DNA from: Streptomyces sp. CBMA291
Lineage (GTDB): Bacteria; Actinomycetota; Actinomycetes; Streptomycetales; Streptomycetaceae
Direction: 5' to 3'
DNA: 32,370 nucleotides
Assembly (NCBI RefSeq): GCF_014596525.1
Contig: NZ_MSJP01000088.1
Span: 1-32,370 of the forward strand
Shown: positions 23,608-31,340 of the stretch, one piece after another
How positions within the stretch are numbered: the first letter of the stretch is position 1
Layout: each line of letters opens with the position of its first letter
Made by a program: the position numbers and the translations under genes
Notes under the pieces: model-generated
The model's database searches: none
What the model was told of the DNA's origin: nothing
What the model saw: the letters and a program-made list of their open reading frames with translations, nothing else

Positions 23608-24462
23608 TCAGACGTGTTCGACGACGGTGTCCGCGAGGACGGGGGCGTCGTCCCGTTCCACGGCGGTGACGGTGGCCTGGACGCGCCCCTCGTCGGCCCA
23701 CATGCGGATGCGCAGGGTCTCGCCGGGGAAGACGATCCCGGCGAAGCGGGTGCGGTACGCGCGGACCCGGGCGACGTCGCCGCCGAGGAGGGTGTCCACG
23801 ACCGCCTTCAGGGTCATCCCGTAGGAGCAGAGCCCGTGCAGGATGGGCCGGTCGAAACCGGCGAGCTTGGCGAAATCGGGGTCGGCGTGGAGCGGGTTCC
23901 AGTCGCCGGAGAGCCGGTAGAGCAGGGCCTGTTCCTCGCGGATCGGACGCTCGACGGTGGCGTCGGGGGCACGGTCGGGGACCGCGAGGCGCTCGGAGGG
24001 GCCCCGGTCGCCGCCCCAGCCGCCCTCGCCCCTGACGAAGATCTGGGCGTCGCTGGTCCACAGCGGCCCTTCGGCGTCGGCGACCTCGGAGCGCAGGACG
24101 AGGACGGCGGCCTTGCCCTTGTCGTGGACGGCGGCCACGCGCGCGGTGGAGACGGCGCGCCCGGCGACGGGGACCGGGCGGTGAAGGGTGATCGACTGGC
24201 CGCCGTGCAGGACGGCGGTGAGGTCGATGTCGATGCCGGGGGCGGCGAGTCCGCCGACGACGCCCATGCCCGCGCCCGCGACGGTGGCGAAGCTGGGCAG
24301 GACGTGGAGGCGGGATTCCAGGGTGTAGCGGAGTTCCTCGGGGTCGGTGGCCGGGGCTCCGGCTCCCAGGCCCAGGTGGTAGAGCTGGACGTCCTTGTGG
24401 TCCCAGGTGATCTCGGTGTCCCGGGGTTCCGCGGCGACGGCCTTTGCGGGGTCGATGGGCAT
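23608..24462 (-). CDS. MaoC-type 2-enoyl-CoA hydratase (hydratase 2)
   Basis: A 284-residue protein from ATG 24462, GAGGAG 10 bases upstream. The N-terminal half is a degenerate hot-dog fold; the C-terminal half holds the hydratase 2 motif 'YRLSGDWNPLHADPDFAKLAGFDRPILHG' with catalytic D187 and H192. Length and arrangement match MFE-2 hydratase-2-like enzymes and the mycobacterial Hsd4B group. It hydrates trans-2-enoyl-CoA to the (3R)-hydroxyacyl-CoA, the natural substrate for the operon's SDR. It is the first gene of the operon behind a KstR-like palindrome. Confidence 0.94.
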   Translation of the reverse strand: MPIDPAKAVAAEPRDTEITWDHKDVQLYHLGLGAGAPATDPEELRYTLESRLHVLPSFATVAGAGMGVVGGLAAPGIDIDLTAVLHGGQSITLHRPVPVAGRAVSTARVAAVHDKGKAAVLVLRSEVADAEGPLWTSDAQIFVRGEGGWGGDRGPSERLAVPDRAPDATVERPIREEQALLYRLSGDWNPLHADPDFAKLAGFDRPILHGLCSYGMTLKAVVDTLLGGDVARVRAYRTRFAGIVFPGETLRIRMWADEGRVQATVTAVERDDAPVLADTVVEHV

Positions 24463-24560
24463 CGGGCTGCTGCTCCTCGTGGCGGTGAAGACCCCGGCGC
24501 GGCCGTCCGCACCGTCGGCCGCACCGAGGCCGTGCGGGAACCGTCCCGTACGCGCCCGTT

Positions 24561-24576
24561 CTAGAACGCGTTCTAG
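24561..24576. promoter_or_regulatory. KstR-like palindromic operator
   Basis: CTAGAACGCGTTCTAG is a perfect 16-bp palindrome 99 bases upstream of the MaoC start. Its inner 14 bases satisfy the published KstR consensus TnnAACnnGTTnTA, the operator of a TetR-family steroid-catabolism repressor. It overlaps a second palindrome GTTCTAGAAC (24558-24567), giving three half-sites. Other TetR regulators could use it. Confidence 0.65.
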
Positions 24577-24872
24577 GTCGGTGGACCCCATGTATAGCCC
24601 AGGGGGCGGGGGGTTGGGAACCCTCGCGGAACCCGCAAGCTGACGACATGTCAGGCGTACGTGCTACCCAGGGCGGTCGCAGCGAACGGGGCCGGGCCGG
24701 GCCTCCCGTCTCGCCGGTCCTGCCCGTCGGTCCTGCTCGTCGACCCCACCCGCCGGTCCTGCTCGTCGGCTCCTCTCGTCGGCGCCCTCGCCCGCTCCTC
24801 TCGTCGGCGCCCGGGACATTTGTCACCGTCAGGTCCGTACGCGGGCGCCTGTCGGGGCGCTCCCCCGCTCCG

Positions 24873-24878
24873 TAGCGT
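24873..24878 (+). promoter_or_regulatory. Candidate -10 of a leaderless ABC operon message
   Basis: TAGCGT ends 7 bases before the ATG at 24886, so transcription could begin at the A of the start codon. No Shine-Dalgarno sequence is present, which supports a leaderless message. TGTCGG at 24850-24855, 17 bases upstream, is a weak -35. Confidence 0.4.
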
Positions 24879-24885
24879 CGTTGTC

Positions 24886-25965
24886 ATGAAGACGGACCCC
24901 AGGCAGGACCCCGCAACCGGCCCCACGACCGGCCTCGCGACCAGGCCGACGGCCCGGCCCGCGACCGGCCCCACCGCCACTCCCGGCGACGCCCCCACCG
25001 CCACTCCCGCCGACGCCCCCGCCGTCGACTTCCGGGCCGCGACCAAGACCTTCGGTGCCGTCCGTGCCGTCGACGGGCTCGACCTCTCCGTCCGGCGCGG
25101 CGAGACGGTGGCGCTGCTCGGCCGCAACGGCGCCGGGAAGTCCACCGCCATCAACCTCCTCCTCGGCCTGGACGAGGCCGACAGCGGGCGGGTCGAGCTG
25201 TTCGGCGGCGCCCCCGGCACCGCCGTGGCGGCCGGCCGGGTCGGCGCGATGCTCCAGGAAGGCCGTCCGGTCCCCCGGGTCACCGTCCGGGAGCTGGTCT
25301 CCTTCGTCGCCCGCACCTACCCGGCGCCGATGCCGGTCGCCGACGCCCTGGCGCTCGCCGGGCTCACCGACCTCGCGGACCGCAGGGCCGACCGGCTCTC
25401 CGGCGGCCAGGCCCAGCGGGTCCGGTTCGCCGTCGCGCTGGTGGGGAACCCGGAGCTGATCGTGCTCGACGAGCCGACGGCCGCCCTCGACGTGGAGGCC
25501 AGAGAGCAGTTCTGGGCCTCCATGCGCGGCTACGCGCGCCGGGGCAACACCGTTCTGTTCTCCACCCACTACCTGGAGGAGGCCGACGCCCACGCCGACC
25601 GGATCGTGGTCGTCGACTCCGGGCGGCTGCTCGCCTCGGGCACCAGCGAGGAGCTGAAGCGGGCGGCGGGCGGCAGCCTGGTCTCCTTCGACCTCGGCGG
25701 CGGCCCCACCGACTGGCTCTCCGGACTGCCCGGAGTCACCGCGTACGAGGTCAGGGGCGACCGCGCCCGGCTGCGCACCGGCGACTCCGACGGCACGGTC
25801 CGCGCCCTCGCCGAGCGGGACGCGATACGGGCCCTGGAGGTCGCCCCGATCTCCCTGAACGACGCCTTCCTGACCCTCACCCGGCAGCCGGAGGGGCCGG
25901 GGGCCGCCACCCGGCGGGCCACCCCCGGACCGTCCGCCGCCCCGACCCTGGAGACACCCCGATGA
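24886..25965 (+). CDS. ABC exporter ATP-binding protein
   Basis: A 359-residue nucleotide-binding subunit. A Pro/Ala/Thr/Gly repeat tail covers residues 1-46. The core has Walker A GRNGAGKS (79-86), signature LSGGQ (171-175), Walker B LIVLDEP (191-197) and the switch His H228 (FSTHYLEE). It belongs to the DrrA/CcmA-like drug or lipid exporter group, together with the DesK/DesR-type pair downstream. Its stop overlaps the permease start by four bases (ATGA). The substrate is unknown. Confidence 0.93.
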   Translation: MKTDPRQDPATGPTTGLATRPTARPATGPTATPGDAPTATPADAPAVDFRAATKTFGAVRAVDGLDLSVRRGETVALLGRNGAGKSTAINLLLGLDEADSGRVELFGGAPGTAVAAGRVGAMLQEGRPVPRVTVRELVSFVARTYPAPMPVADALALAGLTDLADRRADRLSGGQAQRVRFAVALVGNPELIVLDEPTAALDVEAREQFWASMRGYARRGNTVLFSTHYLEEADAHADRIVVVDSGRLLASGTSEELKRAAGGSLVSFDLGGGPTDWLSGLPGVTAYEVRGDRARLRTGDSDGTVRALAERDAIRALEVAPISLNDAFLTLTRQPEGPGAATRRATPGPSAAPTLETPR

Positions 25966-26681
25966 TCACCGCGTATGTACGTCTCGAAGTGCGCCGCACC
26001 CTGCGCGACACCGGATTCGTGATCTCCACGGTCGGCGTGCCCGTGATGATGTACCTCCTCTTCACCAACCTCGGCACCGACGACGACACCTTCAAGAAGG
26101 CCGCGATGATCGGCATGGCCGCGTACGGGGCGCTCGGCGCCGCCCTGTCGCTCGGCACGGGGGTCGCCGAGGACAAGTCGACCGGCTGGCTGCGGCAGCT
26201 GCGGATCACCCCGATGACACCCCGGCAGGTCGTCACGGGCCGCGCCCTGACCGGCTCGGTGGTCGTCCTCCCCGGCATCCTGGGCGTCCTCCTCGCGGGC
26301 GGACTGGCCAACGGGGTGCGGATGGAGCCCTGGCAGTGGGCGGTCACCGCGCTCACCCTCTGGCTCGGCTCGCTCCCCTTCACCCTCCTGGGTCTCGGCA
26401 ACGGCTACCGGTTCAGCGCCCAGACCACCGGCACCGTCAATCTCGCCGTCAACCTGGGCCTGGCCGTCGTCGGCGGCCTCTGGTTCCCCGTCACCCTCTT
26501 CCCCGGCTGGCTCCGCTCGCTCTCCGAACTGACGCCGACGAACCGCTTCGCCGAGCTGGGCGTATCGGTGGCGGACGGCACGCTGCCGGGTGTGACCACC
26601 CTGACGCTGCTTGCGGGCTGGGCCCTCCTGTTCGGCGCCTACGCGGCGGCCTCGTACCGCCGCTCGGCGAGAACGGTGTAG
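25962..26681 (+). CDS. ABC-2 type exporter permease
   Basis: A 239-residue membrane protein with about six hydrophobic segments, such as 'TGFVISTVGVPVMMYLLF', 'AAMIGMAAYGALGAALSLG' and 'LAVNLGLAVVGGLWFPVTLF'. The ABC-2 marks 'GVAEDKSTGWLRQLRITPMTPRQ' and 'LPFTLLGLGNGYRF' identify it as the transmembrane partner of the preceding ATPase, presumably as a dimer. A three-base gap separates it from the histidine kinase gene. Confidence 0.92.
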   Translation: MITAYVRLEVRRTLRDTGFVISTVGVPVMMYLLFTNLGTDDDTFKKAAMIGMAAYGALGAALSLGTGVAEDKSTGWLRQLRITPMTPRQVVTGRALTGSVVVLPGILGVLLAGGLANGVRMEPWQWAVTALTLWLGSLPFTLLGLGNGYRFSAQTTGTVNLAVNLGLAVVGGLWFPVTLFPGWLRSLSELTPTNRFAELGVSVADGTLPGVTTLTLLAGWALLFGAYAAASYRRSARTV

Positions 26682-26684
26682 GAC

Positions 26685-27860
26685 ATGTTCATGAAGGTCA
26701 GCAGCAGACAGCGCGTCCTGACGGCACGGCAGAGGCGGCGGAGGCGGCGCGCGGAGCGCGGTCCGAGCGGGCTCAGCCTGCTGCCGTGGCTCCTGATGGG
26801 GCTCGGCGCCCTGTCCCACCTGATCAGCGGGGACGCCCCGAACCCCTGGGTCGGCGGCCTGGGTCTGCTCGCCTTCAACTCCCTGTACATCGCGATCGTC
26901 TTCCGCGCCTTCGACGAACGGGCCCGCGAGTCCAGGACCACCTGGGTCCTCCTCGGCCTGCTCGGGGCCGTGACCTTCGGGCTCGCCATCGCCTACGGGC
27001 GCGAGTGGCTGCTGCTCTTCCCACTCCTCGGTCTCGCGCTCGGCTCGGTGGTGCGGCGCGGGAGGAACCTCGTCCGGATCACCGTGCCGCTGGTCGTCGC
27101 GGTCGGCGTGGTGACCATCTGGAAGGACACCTGGGACTCCTTCGGCATCGTCTACGGCACCTTCGTCTCCACCCTGGTGACGGCGGCGATCCTCGCCCTG
27201 GACGAGACGGTCCGGAAGCTGCGGGCCACCCAGGAGGAGCTGGCCAGGTCGGCGGTCGAGAAGGAACGGCTGCGGTTCTCCCGGGACCTGCACGATCTGC
27301 TCGGCCACACGCTCTCCGTGATCGTGGTCAAGTCGGAGGTGGTCCGCAGACTGGCGCCGCGCGATCTCGACGCGGCCCTGGCGCAGGTCGCGGACATCGA
27401 GTCCGTCGGCCGGCAGGCGCTCACCGAGATCCGCGAGGCCGTCACCGGCTACCGGGAGGGAAGCCTCGCCACCGAGCTGGACCGGGCGCGCGACGCGCTC
27501 TCCTCCGCGGGCATCGAGCCGGTCGTACGCCGCTCGGGTCCGCTCCTCGAACCGGCCACGGAAGCCCTGCTGAGCTGGGTGGTGCGGGAGTCCGCCACGA
27601 ACGCGGTACGGCACAGCGGCGCCACCCGCTGCGAGATCTCCGTCGACGGCACCGTCGACCGGGTGCGTCTCACCGTCGCCGACGACGGGCGCGGCCCGGC
27701 CCCGGGGCCGCCGGGCAGCGGGCTGCGGGGGCTGCGCGAGCGGCTGGCGGCGGCAGGCGGCACTCTTGACTCGGGACCGGGCCCCGAGGGCGGGTTCCGA
27801 GTCACCGCGGAGCTGCCCGTGGAGACCTCCGACCCGTACGAGGGGGAGCAGAGGAAATGA
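26685..27860 (+). CDS. Sensor histidine kinase, DesK/NarL type
   Basis: A 391-residue membrane kinase. After an Arg-rich N-terminus come about five membrane segments (30-172), then a HisKA_3 dimerisation domain with the phospho-accepting H203 in 'FSRDLHDLLGHTLSV'. The ATPase has the N-box N306 (ESATNAVRHS), the G1 box DDGRG (333-337) and GSGLRGL (344-350). The sensing part is entirely within the membrane, as in DesK-type kinases that detect membrane or envelope stress. It overlaps the response regulator start by four bases. Confidence 0.95.
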   Translation: MFMKVSSRQRVLTARQRRRRRRAERGPSGLSLLPWLLMGLGALSHLISGDAPNPWVGGLGLLAFNSLYIAIVFRAFDERARESRTTWVLLGLLGAVTFGLAIAYGREWLLLFPLLGLALGSVVRRGRNLVRITVPLVVAVGVVTIWKDTWDSFGIVYGTFVSTLVTAAILALDETVRKLRATQEELARSAVEKERLRFSRDLHDLLGHTLSVIVVKSEVVRRLAPRDLDAALAQVADIESVGRQALTEIREAVTGYREGSLATELDRARDALSSAGIEPVVRRSGPLLEPATEALLSWVVRESATNAVRHSGATRCEISVDGTVDRVRLTVADDGRGPAPGPPGSGLRGLRERLAAAGGTLDSGPGPEGGFRVTAELPVETSDPYEGEQRK

Positions 27861-28462
27861 TCAGAGTCCTGCTGGCCGAGGACCAGGGCATGATGCGCGG
27901 GGCGCTCGCCCTGCTGCTCGGCATGGAACCGGACATCGAGGTCGTGGCCCAGGTCGAGCGGGGGGACGCGATCATCGACGCGGCACTGGCGTCCCGGCCC
28001 GACGTGGCTCTCCTCGACATCGAACTCCCGGGCCGTTCGGGCCTGGACGCGGCGGCGGAGCTGCGGAGCCAGGCCCCGGAGTGCCGGGTCCTGATCCTGA
28101 CGACCTTCGGCCGCCCCGGCTACCTCCGGCGGGCGATGGAGGCGGGGGCGACGGGTTTCCTGGTGAAGGACGGCCCCGTGGAGGAGCTGGCCGAGGCGAT
28201 CCGCCGGGTCCTGCGCGGCGAGACGGTCATCGATCCGGCCCTCGCGGCAGCGGCGCTCAGCGCGGGCCCGAACCCCCTGACGGCCCGTGAACGCGACGCA
28301 CTGGCCGCCTCGGTGGACGGCGCGACGATCGCGGACATCGCGGCGACCCTGCACCTGTCGGAGTCGACGGTCCGCAACTACCTGTCCTCGGCCATCGGCA
28401 AGACGGGCACCCGCAACCGCATGGAGGCGGTGCGGGCGGCTCGACAGCAGGGGTGGCTCTGA
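27857..28462 (+). CDS. NarL/DesR-type response regulator
   Basis: A 201-residue response regulator. The receiver domain has acidic residues at D9, the phospho-acceptor D54 (LLDIELPG), T82/T83 and K104. The LuxR-type helix-turn-helix covers about 139-200 (LTARERDALAASVDGATIADIAATLHLSES). It is the partner of the upstream kinase and presumably controls the ABC operon; its binding site was not identified. Confidence 0.95.
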   Translation: MIRVLLAEDQGMMRGALALLLGMEPDIEVVAQVERGDAIIDAALASRPDVALLDIELPGRSGLDAAAELRSQAPECRVLILTTFGRPGYLRRAMEAGATGFLVKDGPVEELAEAIRRVLRGETVIDPALAAAALSAGPNPLTARERDALAASVDGATIADIAATLHLSESTVRNYLSSAIGKTGTRNRMEAVRAARQQGWL

Positions 28463-28472
28463 ACCAAACGAC

Positions 28473-28486
28473 CCGTCGCCGGACGG
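28473..28486. terminator. Weak hairpin between convergent genes
   Basis: CCGTC (28473-28477) pairs with GACGG (28482-28486) across a 4-base loop in the 32-bp gap between the response regulator and the convergent MFS gene. The short stem makes it a weak candidate. Confidence 0.3.
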
Positions 28487-28494
28487 CCCACGGC

Positions 28495-29940
28495 CTAGCG
28501 ACCCGAGGCCGCGCGGCCCGAGGTCGTGCGGCCCGGCAGCCAGAAGGACATCAGGATCGCCGCCGAGACCAGGATCGCCGTGGAGACGCGGAAGCCCGCC
28601 GCGTAACCGGGGACCAGGGAGCCGTCGAGCGGGGTGGCCGCCGCCGCGACCGTGGAGAGGGTGGCGAGACCGAGGGCGCCGCCCATCGTCCGGGAGGTGT
28701 TGACCAGGCCGGAGACGAGACCCGCGTCGGACGGGGAGGCACTGGACGTGGCGAGGGTGGCCAGCGGGGTGGTGGCCAGGCCGATGCCGGCCATCATCAG
28801 GATGCCGGGGCCCAGGATCGTACCGAGGAAGGTGCCGTCCGCCGTGAGCGTCGACTGCCAGGCGAAGCCGCCCGCCGCGAGGAGCGCGCCCGCGACCGCG
28901 AGGTTCCGCTCCCCGACCAGCGGCATCAGCCGGGGCGCCGCCTTGGAGCCCAGGACGACGCTGAGGGAGCTGGGGACCAGGGCCAGCCCCGCCTGGAGCG
29001 GGGTGTAGCCGAGGACGCTCTGCGCGTACGTGGTCATGAAGAACCACATGCCGAAGGAGCTGAAACCGCAGAGCAGGATCCCCACGTTGGCCGCCGCCAC
29101 CGCACGCGTACGGAAGATCTTCAGCGGCATCAGCGGGGCCGCCGTGCGTGCCTCCACCACGAGGAAGACCACGAGCAGCAGCAGCCCGCCGAGGAGCGGA
29201 AGCAGGGTCGCGGGGGCGGTCCAGCCCTCCTGTTCGGTCTGCGCGATGCCGTAGGCGAGGGTGGCGAGCCCGGCGGTGACGAGGAGGGCGCCCGGCAGGT
29301 CGAGGCGGCGCCCGGTGCCGGTGCGGGACTCACCGAGCCAGAGCAGCGCGCCCACCAGGACCAGGGCGCCGATGGGGATGTTGATCAGGAGGACCCAGCG
29401 CCAGGAGAGCAGGTCGACGAGGAGACCTCCGACGAAGCCGCCCGCCGCGCCACCGGCCGCGCCCACCGCCGTCCAGGTGCCGATGGCCCGGGTGCGGGCG
29501 GCACCGGCGGGGACGGCGTCGGTGACCAGGGTGAGGGTGGCGGGCGCGAGGACGGCGGCGCCGAGGCCCTGCGCCGCGCGGGCGCCGATCAGATAGGGGC
29601 CCTCGGGGGCGAGTCCGCCGACGGCGGAGGCGACCGTGAAGAGGCCGAGACCGAGGAGGAACATCGTCTTCCGGCCGTAGAGGTCGGCGGCGCGTCCGCC
29701 CAGCAGCATGAACCCGGCGAAGGCGATGGCGTACGCGTTCAGGACCCACTGGAGTCCGATGGCGGAGAGCCCGAGGTCCGTCCGCATGGACGGCAGTGCC
29801 ACGTTGACGACGGAGACGTCGAGGACGACGAGGAACTGGCCCGCACAGGCGATCAGGACGACCGCCCAGGAGCGGGCCCGGGGTATGGAGGGGAGGGAGG
29901 ACGTGCTGGTGGCGGAGTCGGTCTGCGGCATGAGCGTCAT
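28495..29940 (-). CDS. MFS transporter, DHA2 (14-TM) drug-efflux family
   Basis: A 481-residue membrane protein with about 14 hydrophobic segments. DHA2 marks include motif D1 'LVVLDVSVVNVALPSM', 'LQWVLNAYAIAFAGFMLLGGRAADLYGRKTMF' (motif A) and motif C-like 'GAAGGAAGGFVGGLL'. Members exchange drugs or metabolites for protons. ATG 29940 is chosen from family length; ATG 29931 also fits. It converges with the two-component system. No regulator gene is adjacent. Confidence 0.93.
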   Translation of the reverse strand: MTLMPQTDSATSTSSLPSIPRARSWAVVLIACAGQFLVVLDVSVVNVALPSMRTDLGLSAIGLQWVLNAYAIAFAGFMLLGGRAADLYGRKTMFLLGLGLFTVASAVGGLAPEGPYLIGARAAQGLGAAVLAPATLTLVTDAVPAGAARTRAIGTWTAVGAAGGAAGGFVGGLLVDLLSWRWVLLINIPIGALVLVGALLWLGESRTGTGRRLDLPGALLVTAGLATLAYGIAQTEQEGWTAPATLLPLLGGLLLLVVFLVVEARTAAPLMPLKIFRTRAVAAANVGILLCGFSSFGMWFFMTTYAQSVLGYTPLQAGLALVPSSLSVVLGSKAAPRLMPLVGERNLAVAGALLAAGGFAWQSTLTADGTFLGTILGPGILMMAGIGLATTPLATLATSSASPSDAGLVSGLVNTSRTMGGALGLATLSTVAAAATPLDGSLVPGYAAGFRVSTAILVSAAILMSFWLPGRTTSGRAASGR

Positions 29941-29957
29941 GGTCGCAGACCCATTCC

Positions 29958-29973
29958 ACCCCGTACATGGGGT
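29958..29973. promoter_or_regulatory. Short inverted repeat upstream of the MFS gene
   Basis: ACCCC (29958-29962) and GGGGT (29969-29973) flank GTACAT, 18-33 bases before the MFS start. Such a short palindrome could be a TetR-type operator or an accident of composition. The rest of the 198-bp gap to the thiolase gene is C-rich with no gene. Confidence 0.3.
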
Positions 29974-30138
29974 TTCCCCGTGGGGGCCTCACCCGCTCCC
30001 GGGCGCGTACGCGGGCGGCTGGTTCAAGGACTTCACGCCCCGGCGCGCGCCACCTCTCCTCACCCCGGCGCGCGCCCCCTCCCTGCTCCTCCCTCCCCCT
30101 CCCCACTACCTCCGCTCCCCTCCTGACCCGCTCCCCCG

Positions 30139-31329
30139 CTACCCCCTGCGCAGCAGCGTCACCACCGCCGCCCCGCCGAGGCCGATGTTGTGGGCGAGGC
30201 CGACGCGGGCTCCCTCCACCTGGCGGGGGCCCGCCTCGCCCCGGAGTTGACGGACGAGTTCGGTGGTCTGGGCGAGGCCGGTGGCGCCCAGGGGGTGGCC
30301 CTTGGAGATGAGGCCGCCGGAGGGGTTCACCACCCAGCGCCCGCCGTACGTCGTGGCGCCGGAGGCGACGAGGGGGCCGGAGGCGCCGTCCTCGCACAGG
30401 CCGAGCGCCTCGTAGGTGAGGAGTTCGTTGATGGAGAAGCAGTCGTGGAGTTCGATCACGTCGACGTCCTCGATGCCGAGCCCGGACCGCTCGTACGCCT
30501 GGCGGGCGGCGGCCCGGGACAGGGGGCGGCCGACGGCGTCGATGCAGGAACCGGAGTCGAAGGACTCCCCCGTGTCGGTGGTCATCGCCTGCCCGGCGAT
30601 CTCCACGGCCCGGTCCCGCAGCCCGTGCGCGTCGACGAAGCGTTCGGAGACGACGAGGGCGGCCGCCGCGCCGTCCGAGGTGGGCGAGCACTGGAGCCTG
30701 GTGAGCGGCCGGTGCACGGTCTTGGCGGCGAGGATCTCGTCGACGGTGTAGACGTCCCGGAACTGGGCGTCGGGGTTGTGCGCCGAGTGCCGGTGGTTCT
30801 TGGCGCCGACGGCCGCGAGCTGTGCCTCCGTGGTGCCGTACCGGTCCATGTGCTCACGGGCCGCGTTGCCGAAGATCTGCGCGGTGGGCGGGGCGGCCTC
30901 GAAGCCGTGGGCCTTGGCCATGATCCCGTAGTGGCGGGCGACGGGCGAGGTGGCGAAGTCGCCCGCGCCCGCGCCGCCGCCGAGCGAGCCCCGGCTCATC
31001 TTCTCGAAGCCGAGGGCGAGTACGCAGTCGGCGGCGCCGCCCTCGACGAACTGGCGGGCGGTCATGAGGGCGGTGGAGCCGGTGGCGCAGTTGTTGTTGA
31101 GGTTGTAGACGGGGATGCCGGTGAGGCCCAGTTCGTAGACGGCGCGCTGGCCCGCCGTGGAGGCCTGGAAGCAGTAGCCGACGGCGGCCTGTTCGACGCG
31201 CGCGTAGGGGACGCCCGCGTCGGCGAGGGCGGCGGTGCCCGCTTCCCTGGCCATGTCCCAGTACTGCCAGTCCCGGGTCTCCGGCTTCTCGAACTTCGTC
31301 ATGCCGACGCCGACGACGTACGCCTTCAT
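30139..31329 (-). CDS. Thiolase family lipid-transfer protein (SCP-X type)
   Basis: A 396-residue thiolase from ATG 31329. The nucleophilic Cys is in 'NLNNNCATGST' (C81), followed later by 'VIELHDCFSINE' and 'SGGLISKGHPLGATG', with the HDC and GHP blocks of SCP-X thiolases. Such enzymes cleave 3-ketoacyl-CoA, often from branched or steroid side chains, and actinobacterial members are named Ltp. The acyl-CoA dehydrogenase starts upstream on the same strand and ends 11 bases before this ATG, forming an operon. Confidence 0.94.
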   Translation of the reverse strand: MKAYVVGVGMTKFEKPETRDWQYWDMAREAGTAALADAGVPYARVEQAAVGYCFQASTAGQRAVYELGLTGIPVYNLNNNCATGSTALMTARQFVEGGAADCVLALGFEKMSRGSLGGGAGAGDFATSPVARHYGIMAKAHGFEAAPPTAQIFGNAAREHMDRYGTTEAQLAAVGAKNHRHSAHNPDAQFRDVYTVDEILAAKTVHRPLTRLQCSPTSDGAAAALVVSERFVDAHGLRDRAVEIAGQAMTTDTGESFDSGSCIDAVGRPLSRAAARQAYERSGLGIEDVDVIELHDCFSINELLTYEALGLCEDGASGPLVASGATTYGGRWVVNPSGGLISKGHPLGATGLAQTTELVRQLRGEAGPRQVEGARVGLAHNIGLGGAAVVTLLRRG

Positions 31330-31340
31330 CGCGTGCCCTC

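Larger units (their letters stand above)
24463..24885. other. Divergent 423-bp intergenic region with a direct repeat
   Basis: This gap separates the MaoC operon from the ABC exporter operon. It holds the KstR-like palindrome (listed separately) and repeat-rich sequence at 24712-24812, including a perfect 19-bp direct repeat GCTCCTCTCGTCGGCGCCC at 24769-24787 and 24794-24812 (25 bp apart). CGGTCCTGCTCGTCG also recurs just upstream. No gene is supported here. Confidence 0.5.

Noticed and set aside
22360..24564. 734-residue plus-strand open frame
   Set aside because: Antisense to the alcohol dehydrogenase and MaoC genes, Gly/Asp/Ala-rich shadow frame.
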